Shown here one piece after another: positions 26,969 to 32,929 of a stretch of DNA of 32,929 nucleotides. The translations under genes and the position numbers were made by a program. The notes beneath the pieces are model-generated. The model did no database searches, was not told the origin of the DNA, and saw nothing but the letters and a program-made list of their open reading frames with translations. This stretch comes from CAZPGL01 sp964586175 (GTDB lineage Bacteria > Actinomycetota > Acidimicrobiia > Acidimicrobiales > MedAcidi-G1): contig CAZPGL010000023.1 of NCBI GenBank assembly GCA_964586175.1, positions 1 through 32,929 of the forward strand, given 5' to 3'. Within the stretch, counting starts at the first letter, position 1, and every line of letters starts with the position of its first letter.

Positions 26969-27607
26969 CTAGCGGTGGTTGCCGGTCCGGCGCAGCACAC
27001 ACCAGGAGCCCTGTCCGGCCAGCGAAGCCACCCCGGTCCATGTTCCCGGGAGGGCGGCGTCGACATCGTCGGCCGGCAGATGGATGGGTGTGTCGCCGGC
27101 CCGGCTGTTGACCCACACCAGGGTGCCGGCCGGGGCCAGCACCCGGTCGACTTCGGCGGGGAACAGCAGCATGTTCATGAGCACCAGAACATCGGCCCGG
27201 TGGTCAGGCAGCGGGAGGCGGGCGGCGTCGGCACACACCGGTCGGACGGCCGTTCCCCGGCGAAGCATCTCGAAGGACAGGTCCATTGAGACCACCGTTG
27301 AGAAGCGGGCCAGGAGGGACGCCGAGGCCAGACCGGTGCCGGCTCCCAACTCGACGACGGTCCCGTCGTCAACCTCTCCCCGTTCGAGGGCGTCGTGGAG
27401 AGGGGCCAGGCGGGCCGGGTCACCACGTTCGGCCGTCCAGTCGACGGCCAGGCCGTCGAACAGGTCGCGGACCTTGCCGAGACGCTCCCGGTCCCAGGCA
27501 TCGTCGAAGGCCACCTGGCGGGTGACACGGCGCATCGGATGGTCCTCACCTCCGTAGCGGGTGGAGGCGTCGGTCGGTCCGGTGGGGTCAAGGTGTCGGA
27601 CGGCCAT
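26969..27607 (-). CDS. SAM-dependent methyltransferase
   Basis: A 212-residue class I methyltransferase. Motif I is VVELGAGTG (84-92), followed by the acidic Asp109 that would hold the SAM ribose. A later ADVLVLMNMLLFP corresponds to motif IV, and LAPAGTLVWVNS to motif VI. The target is unknown. The ATG at 27607 is eight bases from a TACGGT -10 element that shares its TA with the -10 of the divergent SMP-30 gene. It is the first gene of a five-gene operon, followed 10 bases later by the VOC gene. Confidence 0.85.
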   Translation of the reverse strand: MAVRHLDPTGPTDASTRYGGEDHPMRRVTRQVAFDDAWDRERLGKVRDLFDGLAVDWTAERGDPARLAPLHDALERGEVDDGTVVELGAGTGLASASLLARFSTVVSMDLSFEMLRRGTAVRPVCADAARLPLPDHRADVLVLMNMLLFPAEVDRVLAPAGTLVWVNSRAGDTPIHLPADDVDAALPGTWTGVASLAGQGSWCVLRRTGNHR

Positions 27608-27615
27608 GGGCCGGG

Positions 27616-27625
27616 ACCGTAGTCT
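27616..27625. promoter_or_regulatory. Overlapping divergent -10 elements (bidirectional promoter)
   Basis: ACCGTAGTCT contains TACGGT on the minus strand (27621-27616) and TAGTCT on the plus strand (27620-27625). The two hexamers share the central TA, so one melted region could serve both the methyltransferase operon and the SMP-30 gene. Confidence 0.5.
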
Positions 27626-27634
27626 CGACTCCGG

Positions 27635-27647
27635 GATTCTGAGAATC
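27635..27647. promoter_or_regulatory. Palindrome in the SMP-30 leader
   Basis: GATTCTGAGAATC is a perfect six-one-six palindrome at or just after the predicted transcription start and before the AGGGGG ribosome site. It could be an operator or a small RNA hairpin; no regulator is known. Confidence 0.35.
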
Positions 27648-27661
27648 GCAGGGGGTGCGTC

Positions 27662-28492
27662 GTGGAACGCTTGATCGGTGGTCTTGACTTCGGGGAGGGG
27701 CCGAGGTGGCACGAGGGCCGGCTGTGGTACTCGGACTTCTACCAGGGGGCGGTGTACGCCGTGGACGAGGCCGGCGGACGGGAGACGATCCTCGAGATCG
27801 ATGACCAACCGTCGGGTCTTGGCTGGTTGCCCGACGGGTCGATGCTTGTGGTGTCGATGACCCGGCGTCAGGTGCTGCGGGTTGCGGACGGCGTGGTGAC
27901 GATCCATGCCGATCTGGGCACGGTGGCCGGTTTCCACTGCAACGACATGGTCGTCGATGCGCGGGGTCATGCCTACGTCGGCAACTTCGGCTTCGACCTC
28001 GAGGCGGGGGAGGAGCCCCGGACGGCCGCCCTGGCCCACGTGGCGCCTGACGGCACGGTGTCGGTCGGTGCAGAAGAACTCGAGTTCCCCAACGGCTCGG
28101 TGATCACCCCGGACGGCCGGACGCTGATCGTCGGTGAGACGTTCGCCGGGCGGTACACGGCGTTCACGATCGGCGACGACGGTGCGCTGTCCGACCGGCG
28201 TATCTGGGCTGAAATGCCCGGCGTGGCCCCCGACGGCTGCACCCTTGACGCTGAGGGTGCCATCTGGGTGTCCGATGCCCGGGCACCGAGGGTTCTGCGG
28301 GTTGCCGAGGGCGGTGGGGTGCTCGACGAACTGCCGACCCCGCAGCGAACCTTCGCCTGCATGCTCGGCGGTGCCGATCGGCGGACCCTGTTCGTGTTGA
28401 CCGCCGAAGGAGCCGGGGCGTCGGTGGCCGAGACGGGCGGCGGAGCGATCTGGACCCACCGGGTGGGGGTGCCCGGTGCCGGCCGGCCTTGA
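27662..28492 (+). CDS. SMP-30/gluconolactonase-family protein
   Basis: A 276-residue six-bladed beta-propeller, likely a lactonase acting on sugar or other lactones. Likely metal ligands from the family are Glu12 (GEGPRWHEG), Asn144 (EFPNGSV) and Asp191 (APDGCTLDAEG), with Asn94 in FHCNDMVVDARG lining the site. A GTG start is used, preceded by AGGGGG. No signal peptide is seen, so it is cytoplasmic. It is transcribed alone, divergent from the methyltransferase operon across a 54-base region with overlapping promoters. The lactone substrate is unknown. Confidence 0.88.
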   Translation: MERLIGGLDFGEGPRWHEGRLWYSDFYQGAVYAVDEAGGRETILEIDDQPSGLGWLPDGSMLVVSMTRRQVLRVADGVVTIHADLGTVAGFHCNDMVVDARGHAYVGNFGFDLEAGEEPRTAALAHVAPDGTVSVGAEELEFPNGSVITPDGRTLIVGETFAGRYTAFTIGDDGALSDRRIWAEMPGVAPDGCTLDAEGAIWVSDARAPRVLRVAEGGGVLDELPTPQRTFACMLGGADRRTLFVLTAEGAGASVAETGGGAIWTHRVGVPGAGRP

Positions 28493-28496
28493 GGGC

Positions 28497-28502
28497 TACG
28501 GT
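28497..28502 (+). promoter_or_regulatory. Leaderless -10 element TACGGT for the AMIN-like lipoprotein
   Basis: TACGGT, then six bases, then the ATG at 28509. This favours 28509 over the in-frame ATG-like starts further upstream. Confidence 0.6.
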
Positions 28503-28508
28503 TCGCCC

Positions 28509-29273
28509 ATGCGGAAGACGGCGTTCATCCTGATGGCGGCCCTGCTGGCCGGGGCCTGCGCGAGCGACAAGGGTGGGGGAGCGGTCTCCGAAACAACGGC
28601 CGCACCGGCCACCACTGCCGCACCGGCACCCGACTCGACGGCTGCACCGGCCACCACTGCCGCACCGGCACCCGACTCGACGGCTGCACCGGCCACCACC
28701 GCTGCACCCGCAACGTCTGCCGCGCCGGAGACGACCACCGCGCCGGAGACGACCGCCGCGCCGGAGACGACGACCACGACGACCGTGCCGCCGTGCGACT
28801 CGTCGTGGACCACCGGACCGATCACGACGACCGGTTGGCCCGGGTCCAGCGGGACCTATAGCGGCCTCACCCTGCAGACCGAGGTGCGCATCGGCGCTCA
28901 TCCCGGCTTCGACCGGTTCGTCGTCGAGTTCGAGGCCTCGGGCGCACCACCAGGTGGGTGGGCGGTGCACTGGCTCTCGGGCATCCCGGTGCATGACGGC
29001 TCGGGCATGCCGGTCGCCGTGGGCGGTAACGAGTTCCTGCAGGTGGTTTACCTGGGCTCGGCTGGCTGGGCCATGGAGGATCCGGCCGACTGGTATTCCG
29101 GACCCACCGAGTTCTTCGGGGCTGACATCGGGGCCGGCAACCTGGTCGAGGCCGAGGACGCCGGCGACTTCGAGGGCTACGTGACGTGGGCTCTGGGCTT
29201 CGACCACCAGGCCCCGTTCACGGTCTTCGCCCTCACCGGGCCACCTCGGTTGGTGGTCGACGTCTGCCACTGA
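28509..29273 (+). CDS. AMIN-like domain lipoprotein with Ala/Thr/Pro linker
   Basis: A 254-residue exported protein. The signal ends LLAGAC (Cys17), followed by a low-complexity Ala/Thr/Pro linker (about 25-95) with a 42-base tandem repeat. The folded part (about 100-254) resembles the actinobacterial AMIN-like domain: VRIGAHPGFDRFVVEFEASG, HDGSGMPVAVGG, then GDFEGYVTWALGF and PPRLVVDVCH. AMIN domains bind peptidoglycan or envelope polymers in other bacteria, so a wall-associated role is likely. It is transcribed alone from a leaderless promoter and converges on the next lipoprotein gene. Confidence 0.82.
   Translation: MRKTAFILMAALLAGACASDKGGGAVSETTAAPATTAAPAPDSTAAPATTAAPAPDSTAAPATTAAPATSAAPETTTAPETTAAPETTTTTTVPPCDSSWTTGPITTTGWPGSSGTYSGLTLQTEVRIGAHPGFDRFVVEFEASGAPPGGWAVHWLSGIPVHDGSGMPVAVGGNEFLQVVYLGSAGWAMEDPADWYSGPTEFFGADIGAGNLVEAEDAGDFEGYVTWALGFDHQAPFTVFALTGPPRLVVDVCH
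28608..28691 (+). repeat. Two 42-bp in-frame repeats in the AMIN-like lipoprotein linker
   Basis: Two adjacent copies of a 42-base unit encode ATTAAPAPDSTAAP, followed by a diverged partial third copy. The period is a multiple of three, so copy-number changes keep the frame. Confidence 0.8.
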
Positions 29274-29288
29274 GCCAGCGAGGGCGAC

Positions 29289-30361
29289 TCAGTCCAGCGG
29301 AGGCTCTATCTCGCTGCCCGGCGCCTGTCGTTTGAACAGGAACAACCCCTCGGTGCCGACGATCGTCGACGGGTCGCAGCCGGCGCGCTCGATCACGCCC
29401 GTGTCGGTCCATGATCGGCCGTCGGTCGACTCGTAGCGGTTCAGCCCCCCCAGGCTGCAGGTCAGCAGACGGAAGCGGTCGTGTTCGAACGACAGGTCGG
29501 GCACGGCGCCGGAGAACGTGTCGACCAGGGTGAAGCCGTCGTCGGGGTGGCCAGCGAACACCTCGGTCGACGGGTCGTCGCCCAGGACGCCGACGGCCAG
29601 CCACCAGGTGCCGTCGACGATGGCCACCGACGGGTCGAAGCGGTCGACCACGTCGAGGAGTGTCGAATGGGTCGTGAAGACCTGGCCGTCGGTGGAGCGC
29701 AGATGGCAAATCGGTCCGGGAGCCCCCCGACGCATGAACCCGTCCAGGACCGTCAACCCGACGGTGTCGGCGTCGACGAGTACGGCGTCGGGGTCGACCA
29801 TGCCGGCGAAGACGTCGCCGTCGACGACGATGGGGCCGAGGTCGACGAGTTCGCCGGTGTCCTCGGCGACGGTGCCGTGGTGGATGGTGTGGTCGCTGGC
29901 CTCCACCCACCACACGTGCACCGCTCCGTTCCACCAGAGCCCGTCGGGAACCGAAGCGCCCATGGCCAGCAGCCGCTCACCGGTGATCCGGTCACCGTCG
30001 ATGACCCCGATCCAGGTTTCGTGTGTGGTCAGCATCTCGACCCCGGCCGGAGGCTCATGGCCGTCGCTGCTGCACCCGGTGGTGGTCGATGTTTCGGAGG
30101 TGGTCGGGGGTGCGGTGGTGGTCGATNNNNNNNNNNNNNNNNNNNNNNNNNNNNNNNNNNNNNNNNNNNNNNNNNNNNNNNNNNNNNNNNNNNNNNNNNN
30201 NNNNNNNNNNNNNNNNNNNNNNNNNNGCACCCGGTGGTGGTCGATGTTTCGGAGGTGGTCGGGGGTGCGGTGGTGGTCGATGTTTCGGAGGTGGTCGGGG
30301 GTGCGGTGGTGGTCGATCCACATGCCGTCACGACGAGTACGAGCATGGCCAAGAATTTCAC
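29289..30361 (-). CDS. Asp-box (sialidase-like) lipoprotein, interrupted by an assembly gap
   Basis: The GTG at 30361 gives a lipoprotein signal ending VVTAC, then a Thr-rich linker of 12-residue repeats (STTTAPPTTSET). A 100-N gap follows, and then a folded domain. As drawn, the frame changes across the gap. If the 55-base sequences flanking it are merged, one frame of 305 residues results. The folded part carries STDGQVF and STDGRSW, like the Asp boxes of BNR/sialidase propellers, and several DG turns. Enzymatic activity is not evident. It is probably anchored outside the membrane. The predicted start is leaderless. The family call is tentative; the gene itself is solid. Confidence 0.75.
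30072..30281 (-). repeat. Identical 55-bp flanks around the second gap; 36-bp Thr-rich units
   Basis: Bases 30072-30126 and 30227-30281 are identical over all 55 positions. They contain the 36-base unit encoding STTTAPPTTSET, which continues once more to the right. Confidence 0.9.
30127..30226. other. 100-N assembly gap inside the Asp-box lipoprotein gene
   Basis: Exactly 100 N. Since 100 is not a multiple of three and the flanks overlap by 55 identical bases, the gap as drawn breaks a gene that is probably intact. Confidence 0.95.
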
Positions 30362-30367
30362 GAGACG

Positions 30368-30373
30368 ACGGTA
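30368..30373 (-). promoter_or_regulatory. Leaderless -10 element TACCGT for the Asp-box lipoprotein
   Basis: On the minus strand TACCGT, then six bases, then the GTG at 30361. It supports GTG rather than the ATG at 30346 as the start. Confidence 0.6.
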
Positions 30374-30407
30374 GTCGCGGATGACTCCGCCGGGCAGCGG
30401 AGTCGGT

Positions 30408-30413
30408 TAGGTT
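30408..30413 (+). promoter_or_regulatory. -10 element TAGGTT for the LppM-like lipoprotein
   Basis: TAGGTT lies seven bases before the ATG at 30421. Upstream in-frame starts at 30412-30415 would fall inside or directly beside the element, so 30421 is the better start. Confidence 0.5.
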
Positions 30414-30420
30414 GATGGAC

Positions 30421-31230
30421 ATGCGCCGAACCCGTACCGCCTTGGTCGTCCTTCCGTTGATACTCCTGGCCACCGCCTGCATGAAGGTCGACTACCACCT
30501 GACCGTCGACGCCGACGGTGGCGGCTCGTTGGCCGTCGACATCGCCTTGGCCAAGGCGATGGCTGAAATGACCGGGGAAGAAGGCGAAGACTTTTGTGGG
30601 GACATGACTGGTGACATGACCGGCGATTTTCCCACCGGCGGCACCATCGAAACCTATGAGGACGGCGACTGGTGCGGGGTGAGGATGGCCGCTGAAGTCG
30701 ATGACATCGCCGAACTCCTCGACATGGAGGACGCTGGTCTCGGCATGGGGTTCCCAGAGATCGACCGGGAGGGTGACGTGATGACCTTCCGCATGATCCC
30801 CGACCTCGAGGACATGGGCGAGGACGAAATGTCACCCGATGAGATGGCCATGTTCTTCGAGATGATGGAGATCCCCGAACCCGAGTTCGTGATCAGGGTG
30901 ACCCTGCCCGGTGCGCCGGTGGAGCACAACGCCGACAGCGTCGACGGCTCGACATTCACCTGGAACCTCAACCTGATGGGCGGTGACTCCCCCAGCGTGC
31001 TGGAGGCGTCGACCGAAGTGTCGGCACCCGCTGCGTCGTCTTCCTCGACCGACGTGTCGGCACCCGCTGCGTCGTCTTCGTCGAGTGACGACGGAGGTTC
31101 GTCGACGACGGTCATCATCGTCGTGGTCGTCGCCGTCGTCTTGTTGGCAGCGGTGCTCGTAGCCAAGCAGCGGTCCGGCGGTGGAGCCGGGGCAGATCAG
31201 GCGGCCGTTGCCTCCGACGAAGAGGAGTGA
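30421..31230 (+). CDS. LppM-like lipoprotein with C-terminal membrane helix
   Basis: A 269-residue exported protein. The signal ends LLATAC (Cys20) and continues MKVDYHLTVDADGGGSLAVDIA, as in the LppM domain of mycobacteria, with the later DGSTFTWNLNL also typical. The domain is strongly acidic and Met-rich. A Ser/Ala linker with two 36-base repeats follows, then a membrane helix VIIVVVVAVVLLAAVLVAK and an acidic tail. The protein is thus tethered at both ends. LppM of M. tuberculosis affects host phagosome trafficking; that role is not implied here. Its stop overlaps the patatin start. Confidence 0.82.
   Translation: MRRTRTALVVLPLILLATACMKVDYHLTVDADGGGSLAVDIALAKAMAEMTGEEGEDFCGDMTGDMTGDFPTGGTIETYEDGDWCGVRMAAEVDDIAELLDMEDAGLGMGFPEIDREGDVMTFRMIPDLEDMGEDEMSPDEMAMFFEMMEIPEPEFVIRVTLPGAPVEHNADSVDGSTFTWNLNLMGGDSPSVLEASTEVSAPAASSSSTDVSAPAASSSSSDDGGSSTTVIIVVVVAVVLLAAVLVAKQRSGGGAGADQAAVASDEEE
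31015..31086 (+). repeat. Two 36-bp in-frame repeats in the LppM-like linker
   Basis: Adjacent 36-base units encode variants of TDVSAPAASSSS, differing at only a few bases. They lie between the folded domain and the membrane helix. Confidence 0.8.
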
Positions 31231-32081
31231 CGCCGGGCAGACGCCGCCGGACGCCCCGTTGGTGGTTCCGGCGTCGGACGCCGCACACGGTGTTCGTGCT
31301 GTCGGGCGGCGCGGTGCGCGGTGCCGCCCAGGTGGGGATGCTGCGGGCCCTTCTGGAACGGGGTATCACCCCGGATGAGGTGGTCGGCGTGTCCGCCGGG
31401 GCTCTCAACGGTCTCGCGTTGGCGGTCACCCCGACTCTCGACCGGATGGATTCGCTGGAGGCCATATGGCGGGATACCGCCGAACGGCCCCCGATCCGCG
31501 GCAACGTGGTGCGCACCGTCAGTTCGATCGTGCGCGGCAAACCTAGTTTCGACAACGGTGAACGCCTCCGTGAGTTGGTGGCCGAACACGCACCGGTGGA
31601 GGACATCTCAGACACGGTCGTCCCGTTCCACCTGGGAACGACCGCAGCGTCGACGGGACGCCAGGTGTGGTGGCGGGCCGGCTCGGCCGTCGACCTGCTG
31701 TGTGCTTCGGCGGCGGTTCCCGGGGTACTGCCAGCGGTCGAACTTGCCGACGGTGACCTCCATCTCGATGGCGGCGTCGTGTCCAACGTGCCGCTCCGCT
31801 ATGCGGTGGGTCTGGATCCGACGCGGATCGTGGTGTGTGACGTCGCAGCACGCTTTCTACCGGCTGAGAAGCAGACGGCGTTGACGTTGATGCTCACCGG
31901 GTTCCGGGCCGCTGCCGCTGAGTTGACCCGTCAGGAATGGGCGGACGTGCCAGCCGACATTGAGGTGATCCACTTGGAGTTGCCGGTGGACAGCACGGGC
32001 CTCGACATCGACTTCACCGAGGCCGCCTCGTTGATCGACGAGGGGTACGCCGCAGCGGTCTCCGTGCTCGGCTCGCCCTAG
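31227..32081 (+). CDS. Patatin-like phospholipase (RssA/NTE type)
   Basis: A 284-residue serine lipase with a Ser-Asp dyad. The oxyanion loop is GGAVRGAAQVG (27-37), the nucleophile Ser56 lies in GVSAGAL, and the Asp181 partner lies in LDGGVVSN. The GTG start overlaps the lppM-like stop by four bases, so translation is coupled. The N terminus is unusual: RRRRTPRWWFRRR, dense in Arg and Trp, which could bind the inner face of the membrane. No signal peptide is present. It probably hydrolyses membrane lipids or lysolipids; the substrate is unknown. Confidence 0.88.
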   Translation: MTPGRRRRTPRWWFRRRTPHTVFVLSGGAVRGAAQVGMLRALLERGITPDEVVGVSAGALNGLALAVTPTLDRMDSLEAIWRDTAERPPIRGNVVRTVSSIVRGKPSFDNGERLRELVAEHAPVEDISDTVVPFHLGTTAASTGRQVWWRAGSAVDLLCASAAVPGVLPAVELADGDLHLDGGVVSNVPLRYAVGLDPTRIVVCDVAARFLPAEKQTALTLMLTGFRAAAAELTRQEWADVPADIEVIHLELPVDSTGLDIDFTEAASLIDEGYAAAVSVLGSP

Positions 32082-32121
32082 TCGGGGAAAAGCGTCCACG
32101 AGGGCGCCGGGGGCCGTCCTC

Positions 32122-32149
32122 ACCGTGCACACACCCACGGTAAAGGAGA
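32122..32149 (+). promoter_or_regulatory. Hairpin abutting a strong ribosome-binding site
   Basis: ACCGTG (32122-32127) and CACGGT (32136-32141) form a six-base stem with an eight-base loop, directly followed by TAAAGGAGAA, the strongest Shine-Dalgarno site in the window, seven bases before the ATG at 32156. Confidence 0.45.
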
Positions 32150-32155
32150 ACCCCA

Positions 32156-32929
32156 ATGCGCCCCGTCCGTTCCTTGATGGCCTCCGGGCTGACCACGGTC
32201 GGCCTCGTAGCCGCTCTACTGGCCAGTCCGGTTTCGGCAGCCATTCCGCTGCCGAGCCCGATGCCGGCGCCGCTCAGCGTGCGCCCGGATACCGGTCTGA
32301 TCGACAGCAACCCAACACCCCATCCCGGCCCGGTGGCTGTGGTGGTGGGCCGGATTCCGCTGGGCTTCGGCGTCGCTCCCATCGGCGTGGTCCCCGCGAC
32401 GCAACGTGGGCCCGGAGCGGTGTCGATCGCTCCGCTGCCGAGTCCGGCTCCGGTGTCAGCCGAGCCGCTGCCGAGTCCGGCGCCGGTGTCGATCGCCCCG
32501 CTGCCGTCTCCGATGCCGGTTCCCGGCCGGGCCGACAGCAATCCGACCCCACACCCTGCTCCCGAGCCTGCCGCCGGACCGACGCCCCATCCGACACCGG
32601 TGGCCGATGGTGCCCATGGCGGCCCGGATGACCGTATTGCGGTGGTGAATCCGGACAGCATGCGGCCGACCCGTGAAGACGGTGCGGCGGTGATCAACCC
32701 GGACAGCATGCGGCCGACCCGTGAAGACGGTGCGGCGGTGATCAACCCGGACAGCATGCGGCCGACCCGTGAAGACGGTGCGGCGGTGATCAACCCGGAC
32801 AGCATGCGGCCGACCCGTGAAGACGGTGCGGCGTTCATCAACCCGGACAGCATGCGGCCGACCCGTGAAGACGGTGCGGCGGTACTCAACCCGGACAGCA
32901 TGCGGCCGACCCGTGAAGACGGTGCGGCG
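32156..32929 (+). CDS. Exported Pro-rich protein with 16-residue tandem repeats (3' end missing)
   Basis: At least 258 residues with no stop before the window ends. A Sec signal peptide (about 1-28, cleavage near SPVSA) is followed by a Pro-rich region containing three 11-residue units of the type SIAPLPSPAPV and two DSNPTPHP motifs. From residue 163 to the end there are six copies of a 16-residue unit, NPDSMRPTREDGAAVI. Only the hydrophobic pair (VV, VI, FI, VL) varies. No catalytic domain is seen. A cell-wall or surface role is likely from composition. The strong ribosome site suggests good expression. No family was recognised. Confidence 0.85.
   Translation, partial: MRPVRSLMASGLTTVGLVAALLASPVSAAIPLPSPMPAPLSVRPDTGLIDSNPTPHPGPVAVVVGRIPLGFGVAPIGVVPATQRGPGAVSIAPLPSPAPVSAEPLPSPAPVSIAPLPSPMPVPGRADSNPTPHPAPEPAAGPTPHPTPVADGAHGGPDDRIAVVNPDSMRPTREDGAAVINPDSMRPTREDGAAVINPDSMRPTREDGAAVINPDSMRPTREDGAAFINPDSMRPTREDGAAVLNPDSMRPTREDGAA
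32642..32929 (+). repeat. Six 48-bp tandem repeats, running off the window end
   Basis: Six head-to-tail units of 48 bases start at 32642, 32690, 32738, 32786, 32834 and 32882. Units two to four are identical; the others differ mainly in the two hydrophobic codons. The window ends exactly at a unit boundary. Confidence 0.95.

Noticed and set aside
29269..29293. ACTGAG/CTCAGT hairpin between two convergent lipoprotein genes as a terminator
   Set aside because: Only six pairs with a 13-base loop and no U tract; too weak to annotate, although it spans both stop codons.
32014..32901. Minus-strand open frame with its own repeat (MLSGL type units) over the 3' array
   Set aside because: Any 48-base repeat without stops is open on both strands. 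Only the plus strand has a ribosome site and signal peptide.
32642..32929. CRISPR array
   Set aside because: The 48-base units are contiguous with no unique spacers and read through as codons.

Overview
The window is high-GC DNA from an actinobacterium. It carries mycothiol genes (mshC, an mscR-type dehydrogenase), F420 genes (npdG and two luciferase-like oxidoreductases) and an InhA-like enoyl reductase. It also has many lipoproteins with Thr/Pro/Ala-rich linkers and frequent TANNNT -10 elements exactly six bases from a start codon (leaderless transcription). An Acidimicrobiia-like, metagenome-assembled contig is the best guess, but that is inference. Both ends are cut inside genes. Two 100-N gaps, at 20758-20857 and 30127-30226, lie in repeat tracts.

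Layout. 1-9280 (minus): a gene train read from 9280 downwards. A MarR regulator is followed by two subunits of a heterodimeric ABC exporter, a TauE-like permease, a stand-alone ABC ATPase, thiamine pyrophosphokinase, a Thr/Pro-linker lipoprotein and a truncated acyl-CoA synthetase. 9367-12559 (plus): two tandem CNNM/CBS membrane proteins and a secreted M23 peptidase. 12570-13337 (minus): InhA-like FabI. 13466-19295 (plus): npdG-mshC, then thrS-HIT-(alpha/beta hydrolase lipoprotein), mostly with overlapping start and stop codons. 19362-21212: a zinc-type ABC permease (plus) and its binding protein (minus), convergent, each preceded by the same Fur/Zur-like palindrome, with no ATPase gene beside them. 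21292-23580 (plus): a tiny membrane peptide, the mycothiol-dependent formaldehyde dehydrogenase, an MBL hydrolase and a DCC thiol-disulfide protein. 23543-27607 (minus): methyltransferase, VOC protein, DUF1214 protein and two F420-type LLM oxidoreductases. 27662-32929: an SMP-30 protein, three lipoproteins (AMIN-like, Asp-box, LppM-like), a patatin-like lipase, and an exported protein ending in at least six 16-residue repeats at the contig edge.

Themes. Redox and thiol metabolism recurs: npdG supplies F420H2 that the LLM enzymes could use, and mshC makes mycothiol that the mscR-type enzyme uses. Exported proteins with codon-locked minisatellites recur too. Both assembly gaps and the right end of the contig fall in such repeats. 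Collapsing the identical sequences that flank the two gaps gives intact reading frames, so at least the second gap is probably a scaffolding artefact. No rRNA, tRNA, CRISPR, phage or transposase gene was seen, and no stretch over 300 bases lacks a gene.
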